A DNA stretch of 64,000 bases from CSP1-4 sp963777975 (lineage in GTDB: Bacteria; Chloroflexota; Limnocylindria; Limnocylindrales; CSP1-4). Location of the stretch: assembly GCA_963777975.1 (NCBI GenBank), contig CAVZSO010000013.1, positions 186,001-250,000 on the forward strand, written 5' to 3'. A model generated the notes under the pieces. The model ran no database searches, was not told the DNA's origin, and saw only the letters and a program-made list of their open reading frames with translations. A program made the position numbers and the translations under genes. Positions 19,909-30,283 of the stretch are shown piece by piece (position 1 is the stretch's first letter; the number at the start of each line of letters is the position of its first letter).

Positions 19909-20472
19909 CCCGGCAGGCTGATCCGATCGCGAGTTCTCGCGGCCCGCGATCGAGGGCTCGGCGAGCTGCTCGCGGGTCGTCGAGTACAGGCACTGTCGAG
20001 TACCCGTGCGCTCCCACATGATCATCTCCAGCCGTCGATGGACGCGCTCCGCTACGCGGCGAGAAGGCGAGTTCTCGGGATGGACGATGGAGCAGACGCG
20101 GTCGTACCCGGTCTCCCGGAAGAGCCAGGCGAGGCAGGCCTGGGCGGCCTCGGTCGCGTAGCCATGACCCCACTCGCGACGGATGAGGTGGTAGCCGATC
20201 TCGGGCAGCCAGGCATCCCCGACCGGTTGGAGCATCGGCCCGCAATCGCCCAGGAACGCGCCGTCGGCGACCCGCTCGATGGCCCACAGGCCGAACCCGT
20301 TGGCCACGTAGCTGTCCATCGCCCACTGGATCCAGGCGGCGACGCCATCGCGATCCTTGGCTGCGGGGTAGTACGCCATCGCCACCGGGTCGCCCAGCAC
20401 CTCGAGCAGGTGGTCAGTGTCGGCCAACGTCAGTCGGCGAAGGCGCAGTCGGTCGGTGGTCAGGACGTCCAC
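19906..20472 (-). CDS. GNAT-family N-acetyltransferase
   Basis: From GTG 20472 the protein reads VLTTDRLRLRRLTLADTDHL, typical of the RimJ/RimL subgroup that acetylates N-termini or small molecules. Acetyl-CoA-binding motif A is EIGYHLIRREWGHGYATEA, followed by VCSIVHPENSPSRRVAER. The literal frame runs on past this domain, antisense to the pfkB gene, to 19534. A family-length protein would end near 19906, where another frame has a stop. The unusual HRRLEMIMWERTG segment suggests an indel near 20035. The 3' end is therefore uncertain. Confidence 0.7.
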
Positions 20473-20500
20473 GGATCGCAGGATAGGGCCGGTCGCCGCG

Positions 20501-20538
20501 TACAATCGGCCGCGATGACAAGCCACGGCGCGCGATGA
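20501..20538 (+). promoter_or_regulatory. -10 box and seven-codon leader ORF ahead of iscS
   Basis: TACAAT at 20501-20506 lies eight nt before an ATG at 20515 that opens a tiny ORF, MTSHGAR-stop. Its TGA overlaps the iscS ATG as ATGA at 20535. Transcription would begin at the mini-ORF start, making it a leaderless leader peptide coupled to iscS. Confidence 0.45.
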
Positions 20539-21725
20539 CCATCTACCTCGACCACGCGGCCACGACGCCCATGCGGCGTGAGGTGCTCGAGGCCATGCTG
20601 CCGCTCCTGACCGAGGACTACGGGAACCCGTCGTCGGCTCATGGGCCAGGTCGAAAGGCTCGCATGGCGCTCGACGAGGCGCACGAGGTGACGGCGGCTG
20701 CCCTCGGCGCGCAGCCGCGCGAGATCGTCTTCACGGCCGGCGGCACGGAAGCGGCCAATCTGGCCATCAAGGGGGCCGCCTGGGCCGGCAAAGGGGAGGG
20801 CCACCGGATCCTGACCAGTGCCGTCGAGCACGACGCGACCCTCAACGCGCTGCAGCATCTGGAGAAGTTCGGCTTCGAGGTCATCGTGCTGCCGGTCGAC
20901 CGCTACGGTCGGCTGGACCCCGAGACGCTCGACGCCGCGCTCGACGAGCGCACGATCCTGGTCGCCCTGCAGGTCGCCAACAACGAGGTCGGAACGGTCC
21001 AACCACTGCGCGACCTCATCGCGACGGTCCGCCGGATCCGCGGCCGCAAGACGCTCGTCTACGTCGACGCCGTCCAGGGTGCGCCGTACGTCGATCTCGA
21101 CGTCCAGGCCCTCGATGCCGACCTGGTCGCCATCGGGGCCCACAAGTTCGAGGGACCCAAAGGGATGGGCGCGCTCTGGATCCGCGGCGGCACGGCGGTC
21201 ATGGCGCAGACACACGGCGGAGGCCAGGAGCGCTATCGACGCGCCGGAACCGAGAACGTGGCCGGTGCCGTGGGTATGGCGACCGCCCTGCGACTCACGA
21301 CCCTGGAGCGCCCCACGACCGTGGCGCGACTCCGCCGTGAGCGTGACCTGCTGCGGGCCGCGTTGGCCACCGATGCCGGGGTCGAATTCACCGGTCACCC
21401 GACCGATCGTCTGCCGGGCCACCTGTCGCTCCTGGTACGGGGCGTGGAGGGCGCCGCGATCGTCGTCGCGCTCGACCTGGAGGGCATCGCCACCTCGGCG
21501 GGCGCGGCCTGCACCACCGGCTCACCCGAGGTCTCGCACGTGCTGGCGGCCATGGGCTACCCCGACGAGGAGGCTCGTGGGGCGCTGCGTCTGAGCCTCG
21601 GCCGGACGACGACCGAAGCCGAGGTCGAACGCGCAGCCGAGGTCGTCCCGGCCGTCGTCGCCCGCCTGCGATCGGGCTCGAGCGCGATGGCCGCCGACCC
21701 CCTCGGCCAGGAGATCGGGGTCTGA
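20535..21725 (+). CDS. iscS: Cysteine desulfurase (IscS/NifS type)
   Basis: This 396-residue PLP enzyme takes sulfur from cysteine and supplies it for Fe-S clusters and for tRNA thiolation. The N-terminus MTIYLDHAATTPMR, the PLP lysine in AIGAHKFEGPKG (about residue 204) and the persulfide cysteine in SAGAACTTGS (about residue 325) are present. The next gene, mnmA, uses persulfide sulfur for tRNA 2-thiouridine, so the pair forms a logical operon. The stop overlaps the proposed mnmA CTG start. Confidence 0.95.
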   Translation: MTIYLDHAATTPMRREVLEAMLPLLTEDYGNPSSAHGPGRKARMALDEAHEVTAAALGAQPREIVFTAGGTEAANLAIKGAAWAGKGEGHRILTSAVEHDATLNALQHLEKFGFEVIVLPVDRYGRLDPETLDAALDERTILVALQVANNEVGTVQPLRDLIATVRRIRGRKTLVYVDAVQGAPYVDLDVQALDADLVAIGAHKFEGPKGMGALWIRGGTAVMAQTHGGGQERYRRAGTENVAGAVGMATALRLTTLERPTTVARLRRERDLLRAALATDAGVEFTGHPTDRLPGHLSLLVRGVEGAAIVVALDLEGIATSAGAACTTGSPEVSHVLAAMGYPDEEARGALRLSLGRTTTEAEVERAAEVVPAVVARLRSGSSAMAADPLGQEIGV

Positions 21726-22981
21726 GCGCCGAGGCGGCCCTCGCGTCGCCGTCGATCGAGCCAGTTCAGGCGGTCGCCGGGCAGGCCGACGGGCGGGTCC
21801 TGGTCGCGATGTCCGGCGGCGTCGATTCGTCCGTGGCGGCGGCGCTGCTCCACGAACAGGCTGTCGACACGGTCGGCGTCTGGATGCGCCTGCACGACGT
21901 CGCCGACAGCTACAGCGAGTTCAAGAAGAGCTGCTGTTCGCTGGACGCCTCCGAGGACGCCCGACGCGTCGCCGGGCAGCTCGGCATCCCTTTCTACATC
22001 CTCAATCTCGAGCGTGAGTTCGGTGCCGGCGTGCTGCAGCCGTTCCTCGATGCGTATCAGGCGGGCGAGACGCCGAGCCCGTGTGTCGACTGCAACAGCA
22101 CCGTCAAGTTCGGCGCGCTTGCCGGGCGCGCCAGACGGCTCTATGACTGCGACGCGGTGGCCACGGGGCACTATGCCAGGGTCGACGCTGTCGACGATCC
22201 CGATGCGCGAGATGGTCGGCGCCACCGCCTGCTCAAGGGAAGGGATCCCGACAAGGACCAGACGTACTTCCTCTACGGCCTGCGCCAGGACCAGCTGGCC
22301 CATAGCCGCTTTCCGCTCGGCGAGCTGACCAAGCCCGAGGTTCGAGACGTCGCCCGCCGACACGGCCTGGTCACGGCCGAGAAGCCGGAGAGCCAGGAGA
22401 TCTGCTTCGTGCCGGGTGGCGACTACCGCGATGCGCTGCGCGAGCGAGCTGGGTGGCGGCCGACGCCGGGCCCACTGCTCGATTCGGACGGGCGGCAGGT
22501 CGGCGAGCACGCCGGCGCAGCCTCCTACACGGTCGGCCAGCGTCAGGGCCTCGGCGTTGCCCTGGGTGAGCCGCGCTACGTGGCCCGCATCGACGCCACC
22601 TTGAACCTCGTGCAGCTGGGTCGGCGCGAAGACCTTGCCCGCGACGCCTTCGTCGTGCGCGACGCCAGCTTCACCGCCGGTCGCGCGCCGACGGGGGACG
22701 CCTTCGATTGCGAGGTCCGCATCCGCCACCGCGCGGCGCCGGCGCCAGCGCGCGTCGAGCGCCTGACCGCCGACGCGCCCGGGATGCGCGGGACATGGCG
22801 TGTCCAGGTCAAGGAGACGGTCTGGGCGCCGGCACCGGGTCAGGCGGCCGTCTGGTATGACGGCGACGAAGTCATCGGTGGTGGCCGCATCGCGTCCGAG
22901 GTGCCGGGCGTCGACGTCGTCTGCCACTCATGCCTGAGATCGGGCCCTCGCTCATCCTGGCGACGATCGTGGGCATCATGA
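21722..22981 (+). CDS. mnmA: tRNA-specific 2-thiouridylase MnmA
   Basis: MnmA adenylates and thiolates U34 of Lys, Glu and Gln tRNAs. The PP-loop VLVAMSGGVDSSVAAALL, the catalytic Cys pair (CVDCNSTVKFG and SQEICFVPGG) and the tRNA-contact region KDQTYFLYGLRQDQL are present. The only in-frame ATG (21809) lies inside the PP-loop, so the start must be upstream. No ATG, GTG or TTG exists there; a CTG at 21722 overlaps the iscS stop (CTGA) and adds 29 residues. The last ~20 residues (CHSCLRSGPRSS) overlap the next gene and look unlike the family, so a late indel is possible. Confidence 0.9.
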   Translation: MSAEAALASPSIEPVQAVAGQADGRVLVAMSGGVDSSVAAALLHEQAVDTVGVWMRLHDVADSYSEFKKSCCSLDASEDARRVAGQLGIPFYILNLEREFGAGVLQPFLDAYQAGETPSPCVDCNSTVKFGALAGRARRLYDCDAVATGHYARVDAVDDPDARDGRRHRLLKGRDPDKDQTYFLYGLRQDQLAHSRFPLGELTKPEVRDVARRHGLVTAEKPESQEICFVPGGDYRDALRERAGWRPTPGPLLDSDGRQVGEHAGAASYTVGQRQGLGVALGEPRYVARIDATLNLVQLGRREDLARDAFVVRDASFTAGRAPTGDAFDCEVRIRHRAAPAPARVERLTADAPGMRGTWRVQVKETVWAPAPGQAAVWYDGDEVIGGGRIASEVPGVDVVCHSCLRSGPRSSWRRSWAS

Positions 22982-23208
22982 ACGTGGCGCTCTACGTCCT
23001 CATCCGTGGCACCGCCCGGGCACGACTCGTGTTCCTGGTGCCGGCGGCCATCCTCGGGGCGTACGCCGGCCAGGCGCTCGGTGCGCGGCTGGGCGATCCG
23101 TTGCGCATCGGCGACTTCGGGCTCATCTCGGCCTCGATCATGGCCTGGATCGGCATCGTCATCGTCGTCATCATCGGCACGCTCGTGCCATCGAGAGAGG
23201 GACCATGA
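22930..23208 (+). CDS. Small membrane protein with three hydrophobic segments
   Basis: The 92-residue protein starts with MPEIGPSLILATIVGIMN and has hydrophobic helices at about residues 6-27, 31-50 and 68-86 (MAWIGIVIVVIIGTLVP). It overlaps the mnmA 3' end by 52 bp and ends where the next frame begins (ATGA at 23205), so it belongs to this operon. No motif points to a function. The architecture recalls small transglycosylase-associated or channel-like membrane proteins, but the Gly pattern is weak. Confidence 0.6.
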   Translation: MPEIGPSLILATIVGIMNVALYVLIRGTARARLVFLVPAAILGAYAGQALGARLGDPLRIGDFGLISASIMAWIGIVIVVIIGTLVPSREGP

Positions 23209-23547
23209 CCCAGCCGACCGCGATCCGAAGGGCCACCTCCGAGCGACGCTCCTCCGCCCGCCTCCGACAACGCGCGGCTCGAATCGCTGATGGCCGAGGT
23301 CCCGCCGTCGACGCCCGGCTGGTCGGCGCCCCCGAGTCGGACGCCGATGGCCGCCTTGTGGCTCGGTGTCGGGGCATTCGTCGCCGCGTGGGCGGTCGTC
23401 ATCGACCTCGCCCTGGTGCGCCAGGGCCAGCGCTCCATGGTCGCCGGCGGCATCCTGGGCGTCATCCTCCTGGCCGGGTTCGTCGCGGCCATCGCCGCCA
23501 TCATCGGTGCGGTTCGCGTCAGCTCGGACGCAGGGCAGCGACGCTGA
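23205..23547 (+). CDS. Small membrane protein, frame shifted near its start
   Basis: ATG 23205 overlaps the preceding stop (ATGA), but its frame soon turns Arg-rich. A second frame from ATG 23290 gives MAEVPPSTPGW followed by two helices (AALWLGVGAFVAAWAVVIDLAL and MVAGGILGVILLAGFVAAIA). The stretch between reads SDNARLESLMAEVPP in that second frame, so one protein of about 113 residues with a shift near 23250 fits best. Function unknown. Confidence 0.5.
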
Positions 23548-23655
23548 ACGCCCGGACGCGCGCGGCCATCGCGATCGGCCTGGCCGCCATCAGCCTCGTT
23601 GCTCATGACCTTGGCGGGCCTGGAGCTCTACGCCATCGGCCTCGACGCGTTCTGA
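23544..23655 (+). CDS. Single-helix mini membrane protein with a CTG start
   Basis: A CTG at 23544 overlaps the preceding TGA (CTGA). It opens NARTRAAIAIGLAAISLV, which continues after one extra base near 23600 as LMTLAGLELYAIGLDAF-stop. The product of ~36 residues is almost all one transmembrane helix. It closes a run of three small membrane-protein genes behind mnmA. Evidence is the coding character and operon spacing only. Confidence 0.35.
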
Positions 23656-23704
23656 GCCGCCGTCGGCGCCCGGCAGACGGCCAAGGGCCGGTCGGTGAGT
23701 TTCG

Positions 23705-23710
23705 TACCAT
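23705..23710 (+). promoter_or_regulatory. -10 box of leaderless alaS
   Basis: TACCAT ends six nt before GTG 23717, with no Shine-Dalgarno sequence between. Confidence 0.5.
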
Positions 23711-23716
23711 AGGCGG

Positions 23717-26468
23717 GTGACCGTCCCGACCGCCCCGCCGGACCCACGCATCCGGTCGCTGCCGGCTGCCGAGCTCCGCCGCCGCTTCATCGAGTTCTTC
23801 GCCGAACGCGGACACACGGTGGTGCCCAGCGCCAGCCTCGTGCCGGCCGGCGACCAGACGCTCCTCTTCACGAACTCGGGCATGGTCCAGTTCAAGGAGG
23901 TGCTGACCGGCGCCACGAAGGTCTCCTACACGCGCGCGGTCGACGTCCAGCGCTGCCTGCGCGTGGCCGGCAAGCACAACGACTTCGAGGAGATCGGGCG
24001 CTCGCCACGCCACCACACGTTCTTCGAGATGCTCGGCAACTGGAGCTTCGGCGATTACTTCAAGCGCGAGGCGATCCAGTGGGCCTGGCAGTTCCTGACC
24101 GTCGACTTGGGCATCCCCGCCGATCGGCTGGCCGCGACCACGTACAAGGACGACGACGTCGCCTGGGACATCTGGACGAAGGAGATCGGCCTGCCGGATG
24201 AGCGCATGGCACGCTGGGGCGATGTCGAGGCCGGCGACGACAAGAACTTCTGGCGCATGGCCGACACCGGGCCTTGCGGACCGTGCTCGGAGATCCACTT
24301 CGACCGGGGCATCGAGTTCTCCGAGGGTCCGCACTGCGTGCCGGACCATTCCGAGCAGTGTCCGCGCTGGAGCGAGCTCTGGAACCTCGTCTTCATGGAG
24401 TTCGACCAACGACCGGACGGCCGCGTGCCGTTGCCCTTCACCAGCGTCGACACGGGCCTTGGCCTGGAGCGCCTGGCGACGGTCATCCAGGGCGTCGCAT
24501 CGAACTACGACACCGACCTCTTCGCGCCGATCCATGAGGCGCTGCGGACCATCCTGGGCCACGATCCGGAGACGTTCGAGGCCGAACGCTTCAGCTATCA
24601 AGTCATCGCCGATCACTCGCGGGCCGTCACCTTTCTGGTCGCCGACGACGTTCGCCCGTCCAACGAGGGTCGCGGTTACGTCCTTCGACGCATCCTGCGG
24701 CGCGCGGTCCGGCACGGGCGTCTGCTGGGCCGTCGTGAGCCGTTCATGGCCGAGCTCGCGGCCGTGGTCGTGGCCACCATGGGCGACGTCTACCCCCACC
24801 TCCACGATCGCGCCGACGAGATCGCCACCGTCATCGGTGCTGAAGAGCGACAGTTCGCCCGCACGCTCGATGCCGGCACGACGCAGCTGGAAGGCGCGCT
24901 GCGCGAGCTGACGGACGCCGAACGAACGGTCGGGCGGTCGGCCGAGACGTTGCCGGCCGATGCACCACGACTCGATGGCGATCTCGCCTTCCGGCTCCAC
25001 GACACGTTCGGCTTCCCCATCGACCTGACGGTCGAGCTGGCCGCCGAGTACGGCGTCGCGGTCGATCGAGACGGGTTCGAGGTCGCCCTCGCCGCTCAGC
25101 GCGAGCGCTCGCGGAGCGGTCGCAAGGCGGAGCTCTCCCGCCACGCCGAGGCGACCGGCACCTACCAGGCGATCCTGGCCAGGGCCGGCGAGACCGCATT
25201 CCTGGGCTACGACGCGACGACCGCGCAGGCGACGGTGGTGGCCATCGTGGCCGGCGGCGCGGAGGTCGACGCGGCTGCTTCCGGCGCCGTGGTCGAGGTC
25301 GTCCTCGACCAGTCGCCGTTCTACGCCGAGGGCGGCGGCCAGATCGGCGACCGAGGCCGCTTCCTGTCCTCGGACGGATCGATGGCCTTCGACGTCCAGG
25401 ACACCCAACGGCCCGTCGGCGGCCTGATCGTCCATCAGGGCACGGTCGGGACAGCGCTCGCGGTCGGCCAGGTCGTGAGCGCAGAGGTCGATGCCGTGCG
25501 TCGTGCGCGGACGATGCGCAACCACACCGCCACGCACCTGCTCCATCGAGCGCTGCGCAACACCGTCGGCGAACATGCCCGGCAGGCCGGGTCGCTGGTC
25601 ACGCCAGATGGCCTGCGCTTCGACTTCCCCCTGGACCGGCCGCTCACGGCGGCGGAGATCGCGACCATCGAGAGCGAGGTCCGGTCGGTGGTGCGCGATG
25701 ATCGAACGGTCACGCCGGCCTACGGCTCGATGGCCGATGCCATCGCCGCCGGCGCCGATGCCTTCTTCGACGAGAAGTACGGCGAGACCGTGCGGACGGT
25801 GGCGGTCGCCGATTACAGCCGCGAGCTGTGCGGCGGCACACACTGTCGAGCGACGGGTCAGATCGGCGGCTTCCAGATCGTCGGCGAGCACAGCATCGGG
25901 TCCGGCATGCGTCGCATCGAGGCGGTCACCGGCGATGGCGCGGATGCCTGGGTCGCTTCACGTGTCGCCCTGCTCGAGCGCGCCGCTGAGACGGCCGGCG
26001 TCAACAGCCCCGACGGATTGCCCGACCGCGTGGCGGAGCTGACGGCCCGCGTCCGGGACCTCGAGAAGCGGCTGCGGGCGGCGGCGGCCGGCGGGATGCC
26101 ACGACCAGCGGACCTGGCGCGCGGCGCGACGACCGTGGGCGGCATCAGGCTGGTCGCGTATGCGCTCGATTCCGGGACGATGGACGAGCTCAAGGCCTAT
26201 GCGCGCGATGTGCGCGGCGTGCTTGGCTCGGGGGTCATCGCCCTGGCCCTCGACGCCGAGGAGCCGCAGCTCTTCGTGACCGTCAGCGACGACCTCGTGT
26301 CGCGTGGCCTTGGCGCCGGCGCACTCGTCCAGGCCGCGGCCGCCAGCATCGCCGGCAAGGGCGGCGGCCGAGCCGACATGGCACAGGCGCGTGGCACCGA
26401 CAGGAGCTGGCATCGGGGCGGCGTTCGCGGTCATCGGCGAGGCCATCGCCGCCGCCGGGCAGGGCTGA
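23717..26468 (+). CDS. alaS: Alanyl-tRNA synthetase
   Basis: This class II synthetase charges tRNA-Ala. The catalytic core has ERGHTVVPSASLVPAGD and motif 2 HNDFEEIGRSPRHHTFFEML. The editing domain carries the zinc ligands NHTATHLLHRALR and CGGTHC, and a C-Ala/DHHA1 domain closes the protein with GGGRADMAQARGTD. At about 26402 one extra base breaks the frame; the natural ending GIGAAFAVIGEAIAAAGQG runs to a TGA at 26468. Total length of ~915 residues is normal. alaS leads into the PilM-like gene after 6 nt. Confidence 0.95.
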
Positions 26469-26474
26469 GCCGCG

Positions 26475-27738
26475 GTGGCGTTCTGGCGACGGTTCCTGCC
26501 ACAGGCGGTCGAGGAGGGGAATGCCGGCTGCACGGCGCTGGACGTCGGCACGGAGTACGCCAAGGCGCTCGTCTTCGAGGTCGAGGAGGACGGCGGCGGC
26601 GTCGTGCGCGGTGTCGGGCGCCAGAAGCAGGGCCTCAGCCACATGCAGTCGGGCACCGTGGCCGACATCGACGCTGTCGTCGACAACTGCGCCCTCGCGC
26701 TCCAGGAAGCCGAGGAGATGGCCGGCTACCGACCGACGCAGGTCGTCATCGGCATCGCCGGGGAACTCGTCAAGGGTTTCACGACGAGCCACGTGCAGGA
26801 GCGCAAGCGACCGAACCAGGCGATCTCCGAGTCCGAGCTCCAGAGGCTCATCGATGGCGTCCAGCGGCAGGCGCTCAAGGAGGCCGAGCGGGCCATCACC
26901 TGGGAGACGGGGCTGCCCAACGTCGACGTGCGTCTCGTCCATGCTGCGGTCACGGGCGCCCAGATCGACGGCTATGCGGTCACCAACCCGGTCGGCTTCC
27001 AGGGCCGCCACGTTCGGATCTCGATCTTCAACGCCTTCGCGCCGCTCATCCACATCGGTGCCCTGCAGAGCGTCGCTGCCAGGCTCGACCTCGAGTTGCT
27101 GGCTGTCGTCGCCGAGCCGTATGCCGTGGCCCGCTGCGTGAGCGGAGATGCGGTCCAGCAGGCCGGCGCGCTGTTCATCGACGTCGGCGGCGGCACGACG
27201 GACGTGGCGCTCGTGCGCCAGGGCGGCATCGAGGGCACGCGCATGTTCGCGCTCGGGGGTCGCGCCTTCACGAAGTCGCTGGCCGACCGGCTCGATCTGC
27301 CCTTCCAGCGGGCAGAGGCGATCAAGGTCGATTTCGCGCGGGGCGTGCCCGTCGAGCGTGCCGACGAGGTCGGGCGCATCGTGGCCGACGATGTCCACGT
27401 CTGGTCGGCCGGCGTCGAGCTCGTCCTCGAAGAGCTCGCCAACGGTGAGCTGCTGCCCAGCCGGATCCACCTGTGTGGTGGCGGGACGCGACTGCCGCAG
27501 CTCGCAGAGCGCGCTCAGCGACCCGGTTTTCGCGAAGCATCTACCCTTCAGTCGACCGCCCCAGGTCTCGATCATCGCGCCATCCGAGGTGACCGCCATC
27601 CGGGACGAGACGCAGCTCCTCGTCGATCAACAGGACGTCACCCCGATGGGGCTGGCGTACCAGGCCATCGAGATGGCCTCGACCGAGTCGCCCCTCGACA
27701 CCGCCCTTCGACGCGTCCTGCGGGCCATGAAGGTCTGA
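26475..27738 (+). CDS. PilM/FtsA-like actin-fold ATPase
   Basis: GTG 26475 opens a ~420-residue protein of the ASKHA fold. Phosphate-1 motif is LDVGTEYAKALVFE, phosphate-2 is FIDVGGGTTDVALVR and the adenosine motif is HLCGGG. The SHS2-like insertion between them (VVIGIAGELVKGFTTSHVQE) matches FtsA and PilM rather than MreB. There is no C-terminal FtsZ-type membrane helix. A base gain near 27500 moves the tail into another frame (ALSDPVFAKHLPFSRPPQV to VLRAMKV, stop 27738). The next gene, a membrane protein with a cytoplasmic N-terminus, begins at once, like the PilM-PilN layout. Role inferred: cytoplasmic platform of an envelope assembly. Confidence 0.8.
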
Positions 27739-27740
27739 TC

Positions 27741-29833
27741 GTGGGCATCATCTTCCTCGACCCGGACGACGAGATCACCACGGCCATCGCCCGTCTGCGC
27801 GCGAGCGAGGACATCAAGGTCGTGCTCGTCCTGCCGGCCGGCTCGCGATTGGGCACGTCGCGCATCAACTTCCGACTGCTCGCCCGCGAGGCGCAGGAGC
27901 TGCCGCGTCAGGTCTCGATCGTGACCACTGAGGCCGGCGTCCGCGCCATCGCCGTCAGCGCCGGGCTGCCCGCGTATGCCTCGGTCGCGGAGTACGAGGC
28001 GGCTGCCGATGCGGCTGTTGGCGCTGGTGCGGCCGCGGGCGCGGCGGCCACGGCGGCCGCGGCGGCCGCAGTGCCGTCGACACCCGGCACGCCGACGACA
28101 CCCGGCACAGCCACCACACCGGCCGACACGACGCTCGACGCGGATGCTCCGGCCCTGGGGGTCGCCGCGGTCGCGGCGGTGGCTTCGTCGGCAGCGGCGG
28201 GCGGCATCGACGCTGTACCAGCCATCGAGCCAGCGGTGGCCGCCACTGCAAAGCGATCGCGATCGAAGCGCAAGGCGGTCGAGCCGCCGGTCGAGCCGGC
28301 GGTCGACGAACCGGCCGCGCCCGGCGCCGTGACTGATGAAGCCGGAGCGACCGCGGATGGAAGCGGCCGCGGCGCAGGCGGCCGCCTCGGCAACGCCTGA
28401 CGACGCCGGATCAGACGACCGACGAAGGTCATCGACGCGGCCGCGCTCGGCGGCGCCGTCGCGGCCAGCGACGCCGTCGCAGCCGGCGACACCGATGCGT
28501 CCACTGAGTCAGCTGCAGCCGTCGACGTCGGCGCGGCGGACGCCGCGGCCGCGGGCGCGTTCGGTGCCGAGGTCGCCTCGGTCCCGCCACCGCCACGTGG
28601 TCCCGGTCCGCGTTCATCGGCGGCCCTGCCGGTCGTCGGCGGACCCGTGCGCTCCACCGGCATCCTCGGCGGACGCGGCGCGATGGTCGGCGTCCTGGCC
28701 GCCATCGCCGTCGTCGGCGTGCTCGCCGTGCTCCTGGCGATCTTCGTCCTGCCGCAAGCGACCATCACCGTATCGCCGCCGCTCGAGACGGTCGGACCGG
28801 TCTCCAGGACGCTGACCGCCGACCCGGCCGCGATCGAGGTCGACGAGACGAACGGCGTCATCCCTGCCGAGTCGGTCAAGATCCCGCTGTCGGCGCAGGG
28901 CGACTTCACCGCCACCGGCGTCAAGGTCGTCGAGACCAAGGCCAAGGGCGCGGTGACGTTCTCGAACTTCGACACCAGCGGCAAACGCACCATCCCGGCC
29001 GGCAGCATCGTGGCCACCGACTCGGACGTGCGCTTCCGGACGCTGGAGCCCGCGAGGCTGGCCAAAGCCGAAGATCATCGGCGGGACGACCATCGTTCCC
29101 GGCACGGACTCGGTCCGGATCGAGGCGGTCAAGGCAGGCACGGCCGGCAACGTCCCCGCGAACGCCATCCACAACGTGCCCAGCGGCCAGGATCCGATCC
29201 TCCTCAGGGTCACCAACAGGGCCGCAACGAAGGGTGGCGAGAAGTCCGAGTCGACACGGGTCTCACAGGAGGATGTCGACCTCGCCGCGGCCGATCTGAC
29301 CAAGCAGCTCGAGCGCCAGATGAGTGACGCGCTGGCCGATCCGGCCACCACGCCGGCAGGATCCACGCTCATCGAGGAGACGGCCACTCTCGGTAAGGTC
29401 AAGGCCGAGCCGTCGCTCGACGGCCTCGTCGGCCGGAACGCGCGTTCCTTCTCGCTCAAGATGTCCGCCACGGGCCAGGTCATCGCCGTCGACACCGGCG
29501 TCCTCGAACCACTGGCGGCTGCGGCGCTGACCGCGACCGTGCCCGAAGGGCACCGTGCTCTTCCCCGAGTCGATCAAGACGACCGTCGGCACCCCGAAGG
29601 TCGACGGTGGCGTGGTGAGCTTCGACATCGGGGCGAGCGGGCAAGCCTGGCGCCCACTCGACGAGGCGACCCTCCTGGCCGAGGCTCGGGGACGCTCGGT
29701 CGCCGAGGCCGAGGATGCCCTGTCGAAGTACGGCACGGTGAACGTCGACGTCTGGCCCTTCTACGTGGCCACCGTCCCGGACGGGGACCGCACCACCCTG
29801 ACGGTCGTTCCCCCGACCCCGAGCGGCCAGTGA
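27741..29833 (+). CDS. Membrane-anchored baseplate-J-like protein with a cytoplasmic N-terminal domain
   Basis: GTG 27741 starts a ~85-residue alpha/beta domain (FLDPDDEITTAIARLRASED, VVLVLPAGSRLGTSRINFRL). A long Ala/Pro/Thr linker follows, then one transmembrane helix (MVGVLAAIAVVGVLAVLLAI, near 28685-28750) and an extracytoplasmic ~350-residue beta-rich region containing GTTIVPGTDSVRIEAVKAGT and VPANAIHNVPSG, the pattern of the baseplate J/gp47 family. Frames shift near 28360 and 28430 (mutually compensating), 29055 and 29555; the true end is at 29833. The protein's partner is probably the preceding PilM-like ATPase. No other phage-tail or injection genes are nearby. Confidence 0.7.
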
Positions 29834-30283
29834 GGCTGCTCGGCATCGACCTCGGCGACCGTCGGATCGGCCTCGCATCGGGGGATACGGGATCCGGTGT
29901 GGCCGTCGGGCCTGCCGACGGTCCCGCGGGGCAGCGACGCGACCGACCTCCGGCGCCTTGAACGGCTGGTAGCCGAACGTGGCATCGAGGGCATCGTCCT
30001 TGGACTGCCGCGGAACACCGATGACACCGAGGGAGCCCAGGCCGCTGCGACGCGCGCTTGGGCCGATGGCGTGCTGGTGCCGCTCGGCGTCCCGTTCGTG
30101 TACCGGGATGAGCGCTACACGTCGCAGGACGCAGAGGCCGCCCTTGGACGCGCAGCCCGCGGCCGGTCTGGCGGCCCGCCATCGCCGGCCGCGCGGGAGC
30201 GACGCCGACGGGCCATCGATCGGGAGGCCGCCAGGCTGATCCTGCAGGCCGAGCTCGACGCACGCCGCGAGGTGCACGCGTGA
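29830..30283 (+). CDS. ruvX: Holliday-junction resolvase-like RuvX/YqgF
   Basis: RuvX is an RNase-H-fold protein linked to 16S pre-rRNA 5'-end processing and recombination. The N-terminal Asp is in LLGIDLGDRRIGLAS. YRDERYTSQDAEAAL and the closing acidic residue in AIDREAARLILQAELD are also present. GTG 29830 overlaps the previous stop (GTGA). One base too many near 29905 moves the body into the frame beginning GLPTVPRGSDATDLRRLE. Combined length is ~150 residues, as expected. mltG follows with a GTGA overlap. Confidence 0.88.

Noticed and set aside
27741..29833. Contractile injection system or prophage tail
   Set aside because: Only a J-like domain is present. No sheath, tube, spike, tape-measure or portal gene is nearby, and the protein has a transmembrane helix and a cytoplasmic domain unlike tail baseplates.
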